From Ariolimax columbianus (lineage: Eukaryota > Mollusca > Gastropoda > Stylommatophora > Arionidae), in the NCBI GenBank assembly GCA_036924085.1, contig JAVGWX010000007.1:104210138-104274137 (forward strand): a stretch of 64,000 nt of DNA, in the 5' to 3' direction. The notes beneath the pieces were generated by a model. It did no database searches. It was not told the DNA's origin and saw nothing but the letters and a program-made list of their open reading frames with translations. Below are positions 33,427 through 44,815 of this stretch, piece by piece (position 1 is the stretch's first letter; every line of letters begins with the position of its first letter). The position numbers and the translations under genes were made by a program.

Positions 33427-33718
33427 GCTCGAGTAGGACTTATGGTCTCAAGTCTCGAGTAGGACTTATGGTCTCAAGTCTCGAGTAGGACTTATGGTCT
33501 CAAGTCTCGAGTAGGACTTATGGTCTCAAGTCTCGAGTAGGACTTATGGTCTCAAGTCTCGAGTAGGACTTATGGTCTCAAGTCTCGAGTAGGACTTATG
33601 GTCTCAAGTCTCGAGTAGGACTTATGGTCTCAAGTCTCGAGTAGGACTTATGGTCTCAAGTCTCGAGTAGGACTTATGGTCTCAAGTCTCGAGTAGGACT
33701 TATGGTCTCAAGTCTCAG
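33427..33718. repeat. 26-bp minisatellite, perfect copies
   Basis: Eleven essentially identical copies of ctcgagtaggacttatggtc(tcaagt). No internal variation seen, so a very recent expansion or a collapsed/expanded assembly. Confidence 0.97.
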
Positions 33719-33804
33719 ACAGTCAATGATTCCTAGTAAAAGAAATGTCGGACACACGTGATAGTATATGTAAATTCTCACTAACAAAACTATAAGAGTA
33801 GCAT

Positions 33805-33970
33805 TCTTTTTTTTCTTCTGCATTCATCTCATCTCCCGCTAACGAAGCCCTGAATAGGGCTTTGCAAGTAGTAAGGTATAGTCAGGCGAACAGAACGCAT
33901 TGTGTCGCTAGTTTACAGCTTGACCGCGATATTTGCACCTTTGGTTCCGACACATCCGTCTTCAGCAGAT
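33805..33970 (-). mobile_element. SINE-like fragment, 3' half, reversed
   Basis: The reverse complement matches the 3' half of the insertion at 44446-44802 (gtgcaaatatcgcggtcaag then ctgtaaact, followed by a polyA/GAA-like tail seen here as a T-rich run). Confidence 0.78.
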
Positions 33971-34289
33971 AAGAGTATTAATGCATGATTATCCTTTCAG
34001 ATTTCTGCTCAGATGTTCAAAAGTCATTACTTTATTTCTCCTACTGAATGTACTTCTCAAAGAAAAAGATTGCTCAGACTGAGAAGGATATATTTCTGTA
34101 AGTCACATGGTTAGAAAACCCATTACTTGGACAGAGGGACTTCACAATTAGGATAAAAGTATCACCATAAGACCGTACAACATAGACAGACAGTGCTCTA
34201 AAACATGGAGTGATTTCTTCTTTGTTTTAGTGATACATATGACCTGCAATATTAGGTTAACCTCTACCACAAGTACAGACACAGATCAC

Positions 34290-34460
34290 AGATACAGACC
34301 AGATGGACAGGGCATGTTGTTGTCATGTCAGATGAATGCCTCCCCAAACAACCGTTATACGGTGAGCTCATGAGAGGATAGCATTCGCAGGGGGAACAAA
34401 AGAAATCATACAAAGGCACTATAAAAGTTTCTTTCAAAGTGACAACAGCCTGGCACTGTA
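34290..34460 (+). mobile_element. LINE relic of the C2H2-finger family
   Basis: Across shifted frames it reads DGQGM/HVVMSDECLPKQPLYGEL followed by an EQKKSYKGTIK-like stretch. This is homologous to ARHIVRISDERLSKQLFYGE and PKKRFKDGLK in the copy at 4785-5543. It grades into the array at 34460. Confidence 0.7.
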
Positions 34461-35932
34461 AGTAAGAGACGTACAACAACTTAACAAGAGACGTACAACA
34501 AATTAACAAGAAAGAGACGTACAACAACTTAACAAGAAACGTACAACAACTTAACATGAAAGAGACATATAACTTAAGAAGAAAGAGACGTACAACAGCT
34601 TAACATGAAAGAGACATATAACTTAAGAAGAAAGAGACGTACAACAACTTAACATGAGAGAGACATATAACTTAAGAAGAAAGAGACGTACAACAACTTA
34701 ACATGAAAGAGACATATAACTTAAGAAGAAAGAGACGTACAACAGCTTAACATGAAAGAGACATATAACTTAAGAAGAAAGAGACGTACAACAGCTTAAC
34801 ATGAAAGAGACGTACAACAACTTAACATGAAAGAGACGTATAACTTAAGAAGAAAGAGACGTACAACAACTTAACATGAAAGAGACGTATAACTTAAGAA
34901 GAAAGAGACATATAACTTAACATGAAAGAGACGTACAACAACTTAACATGAAAGATACGTATAACTTAAGAAGAAAGAGACGTACAACAGCTTAACATGA
35001 AAGAGACATATAACTTAAGAAGAAAGAGACGTACAACAACTTAACATGAAAGAGACATATAACTTAAGAAGAAAGAGACGTACAACAACTTAACATGAAA
35101 GAGACGTATAACTTAAGAAGAAAGAGACGTACAACAACTTAACATGAAAGAGACATATAACTTAAGAAGAAAGAGACGTACAACAGCTTAACATGAAAGA
35201 GACATATAACTTAAGAAGAAAGAGACGTACAACAGCTTAACATGAAAGAGACATATAACTTAAGAAGAAAGAGACGTACAACAACTTAACATGAAAGAGA
35301 CATATAACTTAAGAAGAAAGAGACATACAACAGCTTAACATGAAAGAGACATTTAACTTAAGAAGAAAGAGACGTACAACAGCTTAACATGAAAGAGACA
35401 TATAACTTAAGAAGAAAGAGACGTACAACAGCTTAACATGAAAGAGACATATAACTTAAGAAGAAAGAGATGTACAACAACTTAACATGAAAGAGACATA
35501 TAACTTAAGAAGAAAGAGACGTACAACAGCTTAACATGAAAGAGACATATAACTTAAGAAGAAAGAGACGTACAACAGCTTAACATGAAAGAGACATATA
35601 ACTTAAGAAGAAAGAGACGTACAACAGCTTAACATGAAAGAGACATATAACTTAAGAAGAAAGAGACATACAACAGCTTAACATGAAAGAGACATATAAC
35701 TTAAGAAGAAAGAGACGTACAACAGCTTAACATGAAAGAGACATATAACTTAAGAAGAAAGAGACGTACAACAACTTAACATGAAAGAGACATATAACTT
35801 AAGAAGAAAGAGACGTACAACAACTTAACATGAAAGAGACATATAACTTAAGAAGAAAGAGACGTACAATAACTTAACATGAAAGAGACATATAACTTAA
35901 GAAGAAAGAGACGTACAACAGCTTAACATATT
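34460..35932. repeat. 49-bp purine-rich minisatellite, ~1.5 kb
   Basis: About 30 copies of a 49-bp compound unit: agaaagagacgtacaacagc, ttaacatgaaagagacatat, aacttaaga. Gt/at, agctt/aactt and shortened variants recur throughout. It starts within the LINE relic. Confidence 0.97.
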
Positions 35933-36269
35933 AAAAAACAGAACTTTTCTTGAACCAGCTCTTGACATTCCAAGTTCACAACTAGAAAACGATGACAATC
36001 AATAACTTGTTATAGAAACTTTGACTTTTTATATTTTTTAATGACGAGACCAAATAGCACACACATAAACAAAAATGGTATCATATGTCAAAGGAATATA
36101 AATTGTAATAAAAAAGAAAAAAAGATGAACAAATTACATTCAAGTGCTGGCATGAACAATGTTCAGCACTCATAGAGGAGGCACATGATGATGGTGGGAC
36201 AACATTCAAGTACTGGCATGAACAATGTTCAGCACTCATAGAGGAGGCACATGATGATGATAAACTTAC
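35933..36269. other. LEO1 intron with two-copy repeat
   Basis: Contains two ~80-bp direct copies (core aacaatgttcagcactcata) at about 36140-36260, directly 3' of the LEO1 donor. Confidence 0.7.
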
Positions 36270-37026
36270 CACTTCTGTGACTACCAGCTGGACTGTGAAT
36301 ATGATGACTTTTTAAAGGACTACTACTTCTTTCACTGCCTGCAGGGCTACCACTCCTGTGGCTACCTACAGGGCTACCACTCCTGTGGCTACCTACTGGA
36401 CTACCACTCCTGTGGCTACCTACTGGACTACCACTCCTGTGGCTACCTACATGGCTACCACTCCTATGGCTACCTGCAGGGCTAGCTATAGGGCTACCAC
36501 TCCTATGGCTATCTACAGGGCTACCACTCCTATGGCTACCTGCAGGGCTAACACTCCTGTGACTACCTGCAGGGCTAACACTCCTATGGCTACCCGCAGG
36601 GCTAACACTCCTGTGACTACCTGCAGGGCTACCTACATGACTACCACCCCTGTGGCTACCTACAGGGCTTTCGCTCCTATGGCTACCTGCAGGGCTAACA
36701 CTCCTGTGGCTACCTGCAGGACTACCACTCATGTGGCTACCTGCAGGGCTGCCGCTCCTATGGCTACCTGCAGGACTAGCACTTCTGTGGCTACCTGCAG
36801 GACTACCACTCATATGACTACCTGCAGGGCTACCACTCCTTTGGCTACCCACAGGGCTACCACTCCTATGGCTACCTGCAGGACTGCCACTCATGTGGCT
36901 GCCTATAGGGCTACCACTCATGTGGCTACCTGCAGGACTACCACTCCTCTGACTGTGAGGGCTTCCAACATAACTAGAACCTTTACTTCCACGACTGTCA
37001 GGGCTTCCTGCCCCTGCCTGTGAGCT
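36270..37026 (-). CDS. LEO1: LEO1 exon: large GSHRSGSPA repeat region
   Basis: Long exon with donor AGAAGTG|gtaagt and a strong polypyrimidine tract upstream. The first AG gives start 37026 (phase 0); alternative AGs at about 37018-37005 are possible. Ends in phase 1. Encodes about 250 residues beginning SSQAGAGSPDSRGSKGSSYV GSPHSQRSG, then about 22 units of the 9-residue repeat SPAGSHRSG (27 bp), the last part reading ERSSSPLKSHHIHSPAGSHR. Low-complexity, basic and serine-rich, probably disordered and phosphorylated. It is an exonic minisatellite, so allele length may vary. The assignment to LEO1 rests on in-frame splicing and composition. Confidence 0.7.
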
Positions 37027-37550
37027 CTAGGAAGGAGTTTGGGGAGGGGGAGAAGAAGGAGGTGGGGAGGAAGAGAAAAAATGCCTGTAAAAATATATCC
37101 AGAAGTGATTATCACTCCAATCTGTCATGTTAACTCATCCATGTATGTTATAATGCATCATTCGATATCATTTCTATAACAGTAGTAAGCAAATACAATC
37201 AGTTCATAGTATAGTAAACTGTTCCTTCAAAGTTCAAACCAATCAAAATATATGTTATGAGTATGAAACATTAGCATTATAACTTAGTGTCCCTTTCAAC
37301 AGTAACATGTTGCACAAACCAATTTCATATTTGGGCACTTAATTTGAATCTAATGAAACACATGCTATCTTAATACTGGCCCATGAACGCAGTTGTTAGA
37401 CAACTGTGAAACTGTCACATTCAAATAAAAATCAGTTTCAGTGCTAGGTTAATTGTAATGTCATTTTACTGTCTGCACAATAAGTCTACCAAATTGACCA
37501 ATAGTAATCTCATTATTGAAAACATTAATAGCAAGAGTCTATCTGCATGC
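37027..37550. other. LEO1 upstream intron (probable)
   Basis: Unique AT-rich sequence; the polypyrimidine tract of the exon above sits at 37030-37085. Confidence 0.5.
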
Positions 37551-37552
37551 TG

Positions 37553-37970
37553 TACAAAGTAGACATTTTGCTGGTCATAATGTGAATACCAACAATAAGT
37601 GATACCAAAGTAGACATTTTGCTGGTCATAATGTGAATACCAACAATAAGTGATACCAAAGTAGACATTTTGCTGGTCATAATGTGAATACCAACAGTAA
37701 GTGATACCAAAGTAGACATTTTGCTGGTCATAATGTGAATACCAACAGTAAGTGATACCAAAGTAGACATTTTGCTGGTCATAATGTGAATACCAACAGT
37801 AAGTGATACCAAAGTAGACATTTTGCTGGTCATAATGTGAATACCAACAGTAAGTGATACCAAAGTAGAGATTTTTCTGGTCACAATGTGAATACCAACA
37901 ATAAGTGATACCAAAGTAGACATTTTGCTGGTCATAATGTGAATACCAACAGTAAGTGATACCAAAGATT
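37553..37970. repeat. 51-bp minisatellite x8
   Basis: Eight copies with core gtagacattttgctggtcat. 51 is divisible by three, so a minus frame stays open; it is not a gene. Confidence 0.96.
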
Positions 37971-38734
37971 GACAAGGACAATTTCAACATGGCCGCAAAC
38001 ATATATATCTCAACAAAGGAGATTTTGTTGCTACTGCAAACAAAAATTACTGAAATATGGCCTGAATGTTTTGTCCTGGCTAAGTTAACAGGCAGACAAG
38101 ATTGAGACATTTGCCAAGCGCCACCTTTCAAAATGGTTCTATGATGTGCTGAAAATATGATATTGTCCACAAGCCTCTAGTAACTCTCCAGTTCGCAGTG
38201 CTGATAGGTTATTAATAACAGAGAAAGCCCAGATCCTCGACAGGTGAGCTCAACATTTTTGCAAATACTCAACAATCCATAAGCGTAAAAGAGAATCGAC
38301 ATATGCCCTAGGTGGAAATAAACGTGGCTATGGATGAACTCATCACTGAGGCTGAAGTAAATGTGACCATCAAAACTCTTTCTCCTGGAAGGGCCTGTGA
38401 GCTCATGCAATACCAGCAGCAGTGTCCTTCCTCACTAGCTTTCCATTTCTTATTTTAATTGACGTATGACTGAATATGTTTAATGTCGTGACTTATGATC
38501 TTGATATAATGTCTACAGTTTCTCAACCAACCCTGAATATACAAGGAGGAACATCTCTTACCAGAACTCTTCTGCTCCATGTGAGCTGAAGAGGTAGTGC
38601 CACAAGAAATGAAGTGACAGGCAGGGTTCAGAAGGAACAAACCAAATCTACTTCCTCAGAAACATAATGTAGCAATGCTCAGAATAGCAAAGGCAACTGC
38701 ACATAAATCTTGTTGATTTTTTAAAAGACCTTCT
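37971..38734. other. Unique sequence, possible LEO1 micro-exon
   Basis: Mostly unrecognised. On the minus strand 38562-38585 (24 nt) lies between a good acceptor (acctcttcag) and donor (TTCTG|gtaaga). It would encode phase-1 SHMEQKSSG-like residues (AHMEQKSS) that could splice to a GSPDSRG start of the next exon. This is speculative; the true first exon of LEO1 was not located. Confidence 0.25.
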
Positions 38735-39068
38735 ATGGCATTTAGTCTACAGATGACATTTAGCGGGATAGGCTCTGGATGGCATTTAGTCTACAGATGA
38801 CATTTAGTCTACAGATGACATTTAGCGGGATAGGCTATGGATGGCATTTAGCGGGATAGGCTATGGATGGCATTTAGCGGGATAGGCTATGGATGGCATT
38901 TAGCAGGATAGGCTATGGATGGCATTTAGCGGGATAGGCTATGGATGGCATTTAGCGAGATAGGCTATGGATGGCATTTAGCAGGATAGGCTATGGATGG
39001 CATTAAGCGGGATAGGCTATGGATGGCATTTAGCAGGATAGGCTATGGATGGCATTTAGCGGGATAGA
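38735..39068. repeat. 26-bp minisatellite
   Basis: About 12 copies of ggatggcatttagcgggata(ggctat), with an earlier cagatgacatttagtcta subtype. Confidence 0.95.
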
Positions 39069-40589
39069 GGACACGAAAGAAGCCTCCATGAAGATTGCAA
39101 TTACCATAGAAATCAGGCGTCCTCTGGAAACAACTTCTGTCGGCTAATTCTTTCAATACCAAAGCACCATGAAAAATAAATCAGTCCTCATGTTGATTTC
39201 AATCAACATCGAGGGCCTATCCAGTGACAAGGAAACAGTTTTGTCAGAGATATATACTCAGTGCAAATGCGATGTTCTTATGGTCCAAGAGACCCATGCG
39301 CAATCACTGACCGAAGACCATAGATACAAGGAATGACACTCGTTGTGGAGAGGCCTCATGAGAAATATGGAAGTGTCATCTTTGTCACACCAGGATCTAG
39401 TCATTGGCTCAGCATGCCAATCCTCTAAAGGAAATATAGAGATCCTCACAAGTCAAACCAAATCATGCAGTGACATCAATATATAAACCACCCAACGACA
39501 AGTTCAGTTTCGAAGAGCCTGAAAATTTCAGAACACGAAGTAACAAAATAGTTATGAGGGATTTTAACTGTCACAGCACGACGTGGGGATATAATGAGAC
39601 GGACACCAATGGGGGATTTTAACTGTCACAGCACAGCATGGGGATATAATGAGACAGACACCAATGGCGAAAAACTGGACAGAGCAGGCCAGACTACAAC
39701 TCGTGCATGACCCAAAGCTACCAGCATCCTTTAACAGCGGCAGATGACGAAGAGTGTATAACACTGACAACTTATTTGTTAATGATACAGTAATACATCA
39801 AGTGACGAAAGGTATAGAGGAACCTATACCACGAACACAGCACAGACCCATCTCATGCAGCGTCACAGCAATAGTAGGACCGGAGAATGTACCTTTCAAA
39901 AGACGGTTCAACTTTAAATGAGCAAAATGGGACCCATTCATGTACGAATTAGATCAAGAGGTGGTTAAAATGGAGCCAACGCCTGAAAAGTATGATGCTT
40001 TTATAGAGCTAACAAAATTATTTTCCAGACGCCATATACCAAGAGGCTGTAAAACCGAGTACGTCCCTGGCCTTAATGAAGACTCGATAGTACTATATGA
40101 GAAATATTTACTACTATTTGAAAGTGACCCATTCGATGAGGAAACCATCCAGGCTGAGGAAGACCTCCTCCATGCCATCTCAGACTTCAAAACAGAAAAG
40201 TGGTGTCACCTTGTAGAAGACTTGGACATGAAAAAAAGCAGCTGAACGCGCCTGGAAACTCATAAAAAACCTCAGTAACAATCAAACAAGCGTTCCTGTA
40301 GGAATACTGCAAGTTACCCCGAACCAAATAGCCCACCAACTACTGAAATGGGAAAATCAATCACAAAACTGAGCAAACAAAGATCCAACGTCAATGTGAG
40401 AATGAGAACGACGCAATGAACACACCCTTCTCCAGAGGAAATAAATCACGCAATAAAAATGAAAAAACAATAAAACAGCTGGTCCTGATGAACTGAGAAC
40501 AAAACAAATTTTTAAAATTTGGACCAGAAACAATCAAATGGCTGCTAAAGCTCATGACCGCGTGCATTGACAAAATGCAAATTCCTAAG

Positions 40590-40870
40590 ATTGGAGGAAA
40601 TCTCATGTGGTTGCGCTGATAAAACCAGGAAAACCACCAACCGAACCTAAGATCTGCAGGAAATCTCATGTGGTTGCACTGATAAAACCAGGAAAACCAC
40701 CAACCAAACCTAAGATCTGGAGGAAATCTCATGTGGTTGGACTGATAAAAACCAGGAAAACCACCAACCAAACCTAAGATCTGCAGGAAATCTCATGTAG
40801 TTTGACTGATAAAAACCAGGAAAAGCACTAACCGAACCTAAGATCTGGAGAAAATCTCATGTGGTTGCAC
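40590..40870 (+). repeat. Tandem array inside LINE RT coding sequence
   Basis: Five copies, spacing 57-70 bp (core ggaaatctcatgtggttgca), corresponding to the RT segment SHVVALIKPGKAPTEPK. Only the last copy runs on into RT. Confidence 0.92.
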
Positions 40871-41919
40871 TGATAAAACCAGGAAAAGCACCAACCGAAC
40901 CTAAGAATTTCTGTCTAGTATCGCTGCTATGTCACATGTATAAGATCTTCGAAAGGCTGATCCTGAATCGCATCTCCTCCTCAATAGATAAGAAGCTGAT
41001 CAAGGAACAAGCTGGTTTCAGACCTGGAAGATCTTGCAGAAGTCAAATCCTTAACCTAACACAATTTATAGAGGATGGTTACAATTACAAACAGGTTACA
41101 GGAGTGGTCTATATTGATCTTAGTGCAGCATATGACACAATAAACCATCGGAGACTACTATCAAAGCTATACACCATGACAAAAGACTGGCGTCTGACCA
41201 ATATCAAATGCCTCCTGAAAAACTTGCGATTCTATGTAGCTCTGGGGGAAAAAGGCAGCAGATGGCGAAACCAAAACAACGGCCTGGCACAAGGAAGTGT
41301 CCTAGCACCCATGCTATATAACATTTATACTAATGACCTACCCATGGACACAGACACAAGGAAGTGTCCTAGCACCCATGCTATATAACATATATACTAA
41401 AGACCTACCCATGGACACAGACACAAGGAAATTCATCTATGCTGATGACACAGCAGTTGCTGCACAGGGAAAAGGGTTTGAGGAAGTGGAAAGCAAACTG
41501 TCAAATTCTCTCAATGCCCTTGCAGAATACTACCACAAGAATCACCTTAAACCAAATCCCAGGTATGTGCCTACCACCTCAGAAACAGAGAGGCAAAAAG
41601 AAAACTTCAGATTAGGTGGCAAGGTCAGGAGCTTGAACACTGCACGGCTCCCAAATATCTAGGCGTGAAATTAGACTGTACATTATCTAACATAACGCAC
41701 TGCCAAGACACAAAGTGTAAGATGCATGCAAGAAATAATATGATCAGAAAACTGACAGGCGCAACATGGAGGGCACATCCATCAGTCCTTCGGACATCTA
41801 CACTTGCCTAGCGTTTCTCTGTAGCTAATATACGCTGCGCCAGTCTGGAAAAACTCTGCTCATGCAAAACTAGTTGACAGCAATAAATGGATAGTATCAG
41901 GGTGCCTAAAACCCACCCC

Positions 41920-41988
41920 CATTGATCAAATATTACTTAGTCGCTCTTCTTCTACCGTAAGGTGTAGAGGTTCTCATTGATCAAATAT
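41920..41988 (-). mobile_element. 41-bp retro-insert with 14-bp target-site duplication
   Basis: Direct repeats cattgatcaaatat at 41920-41933 and 41975-41988 flank 41 bp (41934-41974). The minus strand of the insert has taccttacggtagaagaag-type ending. It looks like the very 3' end of a (GAA)-tailed retroelement. Confidence 0.75.
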
Positions 41989-42094
41989 ACCCTATAATTG
42001 GCATAGCACCCACCACAATACCACAATCCGAAGAAGCATCGCAGCAGAAATCAAACGAGAAAAACAGGAGCATGACCCAAGGCACCAAATGTTT

Positions 42095-42137
42095 GGACAT
42101 CAGATTCTTCTTCTTCGTACGCAGGGACATCAGATTC
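42095..42137 (-). mobile_element. 17-bp LINE-terminus insert with 13-bp target-site duplication
   Basis: ggacatcagattc at 42095-42107 and again at 42125-42137, around 17 bp whose minus strand is ctgcgtacgaagaagaa. This is the exact 3' terminus of the RNase H LINE family (compare 48472-48495). Confidence 0.85.
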
Positions 42138-42482
42138 AAAACACAAGACTCAAATACTACTAGTTTTAAAGACTTAAAAAAGTAAGTTAAAGTAAAGTTA
42201 GTTAAGTTGAAGTTTTAGTAGTTAGTCTACCACCTCAGTAAGTGATTTATAAACTATTGACTACATGTCTCTGAGCTGCTGGACATAATGAATTAATATT
42301 GTATTCCACAACAGCAGCCTCAAATACCAAACTAAAAAACCATAGCAACTGTTTATCAAAATGGTTTTCATTCCTACTGAACACAAATTACCTCCTCATT
42401 TTCCGAATCGGCCATTTTCAACCGGAAGTAATATTTGTGACTCTCAAATCAAGAGCTCTACGTAGAAAGATGAGTACACTAG

Positions 42483-42620
42483 TGCAGCGTTTCTCAACCT
42501 TTCCACACTTGCGAAACCCTTGAAATAGTAGTCATGTCCCAGGGAACACCTACAAACACATTATTATGTATCCCAAGTTTCATCATGAACTGACAAAACC
42601 TTAAATAATTAAAATCGGCG
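42483..42620 (+). mobile_element. hAT terminal fragment
   Basis: cagcgtttctcaacctttcc followed by gcgaaacccttgaaat and cccagggaacacct. This is the familiar 5' end of Charlie/ZBED-type hAT elements. No transposase attached. Confidence 0.65.
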
Positions 42621-42659
42621 TTAACGAACTGCTTGACACCATAAAAATTAAAAAAAGAA

Positions 42660-42750
42660 ACACACTTAAATATAAAATTGTTGTAAGCTGGAATGTGCGT
42701 ACTTTGATACAAGCGGGGGAGCTGGAAAATATCAGGAAATGACAAGAGTT
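42660..42750 (+). mobile_element. LINE endonuclease N-terminus fragment
   Basis: The plus strand reads KIVVSWNVRTLIQAGELENI, the first strand of an APE-type endonuclease in RTE-like LINEs. Truncated after about 25 residues. Confidence 0.7.
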
Positions 42751-43059
42751 TGAAGACCACCACCTGCTCTCTTCTGTTCAACTGGTAATAAGCATCATTT
42801 TTTTGTGTAACCAGTATGCTCTGTTTCCCATTTGTCGATGTATCTGGTCCTAATATATCTTTTGGACTCTTCGTAGGTCACACTAGAATCTGGTTGTGGT
42901 AACCCTCCACCTTCTTTTGCCAGTCTGCCTGCCTCCTCCTCTTTTGGATGTGGACTGCTGGCATAGTTGACAGAGTGCTGATCTTAAATCATTTAGTTCT
43001 GTATTTTAGTGACTTTTTAGTGCTGTAACCACGGACATGGCATCTGTAAAAAATACTAT

Positions 43060-43225
43060 TTGGCTTTCATTGTTTCCGCCTGTCAGCATTGCTTCTACTG
43101 CAGCTTTCATTGTTTTCGCCTGTCAGCATTGCTTCTACTGCAGCTTTCATTGTTTTCGCCTGTCAGCATTGCTTCTACTGCAGCTTTCATTGCCCCCTAT
43201 CAGCATTGCTTCTACTGCAGCTTTC
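43060..43225 (-). repeat. 40-bp tandem array inside LINE RNase H coding sequence
   Basis: Four copies (core cagcattgcttctactgcag), the complement of the AEAEALRAAVEE-type RNase H stretch of this LINE. Confidence 0.9.
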
Positions 43226-44432
43226 GATGCCCTTGTCTCTGCTCTAAAATTGCTTGAAAATGTTCCAGTTACCACTGACAGCGCCATCTTGCTATCGTTT
43301 GTTAGGCTCAGAAATAACCTCCATTTTCTGTTTCGTTTGTTGCAGAACCGACAGTGAATGAGTGTCTAGTCAGTGCTTTTGTAATTTGTCTCTATGTACG
43401 AGACCTCGAATGAGCTCGTATTTCAGGGTTATGTCTCTATTTTCCTTTTCAGTCTGGCTGTTCTTGTATATTTTCTATCACCTCTGGAAAGATCTGCTGC
43501 TTCTAGATGAGTTTGCGTACAGTGGGGATGGGCTTTTGGTGTTGATATGGCGTTCATTGGGGTCTTCTTTCATCTTTGTTCTGGCTATTTCTACAAAGTG
43601 TATCCGCTTTTTCCAAAACCATTTAGTCTCTGGTGCTTTGGATGGGCTGTCAGTCTTCTTAGTTTCTCTGCTTGCTTATGTGCTCAGCTGTCTCTTTTAG
43701 CGTTCATTGATTGCAGATTTGTAATCTTCTCAATCTCTACAATTAGCGTTGACTTCATGCCTACTGTCATAATTCTCCTGACTTGGTTTTGAAGTCTGTT
43801 GATTTTATCAAAGTTCGTCTTTGCCCATGGCGCAATACCATACTCGAGAACTGGTCTCACTCTTCCAGTGTACAGTTTCTTCAGTATTCTTTCGTCTGCT
43901 CCCCAGTTTGTGCCAGCAAGTTTCCTCATGATTGCCACATTCTTTGTCTTGCTCTCATTCGGTTTCTCTCGATCTGAGTTGTCCATGTCATGCACCCATT
44001 AAATGTGATTCTCAAGTAGTTTGGGTTGTCTTTCAGCCGCAGACATTTGCCATTTAGACTTAGTTTGGTGTTCTGTGGTTTATTTGAAAGCGAGAATATC
44101 GTACATGTTGTTTTTTCTTCATTTATTTTGACCAGCCATGATTTCACCCACTCCTCCAGCGATGTTAGGGCCTGCTGCACCCGATTGTTTGCTACGGTGA
44201 GATTTTCTTTAGATGTCCACATAGCCAGATCGTCTGCAAACATGGAGCTGTGGACTCTTTTTGGTATATTCTCTATTATGTTGTTTATATTCACAAGAAA
44301 AAGTGTGGGTGACAGTACTCCCCCTTGGGGTACTCCTTGCTCCAGTGTCACCTTTTTGCTCATCTGTCCTTGTACTTGAACTCTGGCTGTTCTGTTTTCG
44401 AAGTAGTGGCTGATCCATCTGTACATTTTTCC

Positions 44433-44815
44433 AGATACTTCGCTTGGGATCAAGACGCTGAGCAGCGCATGAGCTGCAGTGGTCAGCGACCCATAGCTGA
44501 CTGCTAGCATCAAGGCCAGCGAACCATAGCTGCCAAGACCCTTCTACACCTCCACGCGGTGATCCTGATAACAGGCTGCAGCAGGGCAGACTGGCTAAGG
44601 AGAAGGGATCGAAGAGGGAATGCTAACCCGGTACTCAAAAAATGCTTGCTGAAGTCGGATGTGTTGGACCGAAAGGTGCAAATATCGCAGTCAAGCTGTA
44701 AACTACGACACAACGCATTCCATTCTCTAGACTACATTCTGCTACTTAAGCCCTTTCAGGGTTTGGTAGAGAGAGATTGAGAGCGAACGCAGAAGAAGAA
44801 GAAGATACTTCGCTT
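44433..44815 (+). mobile_element. Complete SINE-like insertion, 357 bp, with 13-bp TSD
   Basis: Insert 44446-44802 interrupts LINE RT coding sequence and is flanked by perfect agatacttcgctt duplications (44433-44445, 44803-44815). It begins gggatcaagacgctgagcag and ends with (gaa)4. No coding capacity. The 5' half recurs at 7733-7915 and the 3' half at 33805-33970. The (GAA)n tail matches that of the RNase H LINE, a likely trans-mobilising partner (inference). No clear tRNA or 5S head identified. Confidence 0.88.

Larger units (their letters stand above)
39140..42185 (+). mobile_element. EN+RT LINE, degenerate (Jockey-like)
   Basis: Plus-strand non-LTR element. An endonuclease start is at about 39180 (ISINIEGLSSDKETVLSEIY, CDVLMVQETHAQSLTEDHRY); DFNCHSTTWGYNETDTNG occurs twice from a local duplication. 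The linker frame is 39940-40245. The RT frame (40861-41390) has LVSLLCHMYKIFERLILNRI, EQAGFRPGRSCRSQILNLTQ, VVYIDLSAAYDTINHRRLLS and NGLAQGSVLAPMLYNIYTND. After an 82-bp direct duplication the catalytic FIYADDTAVAAQ follows at about 41430. Stops and frameshifts disable it. The tail is (gtaaagttaa)-like near 42185. The Jockey-clade assignment is by motif resemblance. Confidence 0.85.

Noticed and set aside
36358..37023. Plus-strand 221-codon frame rich in ATYRATTP
   Set aside because: Shadow of the LEO1 repeat exon on the minus strand, which has splice sites and phase continuity; the plus frame has none.
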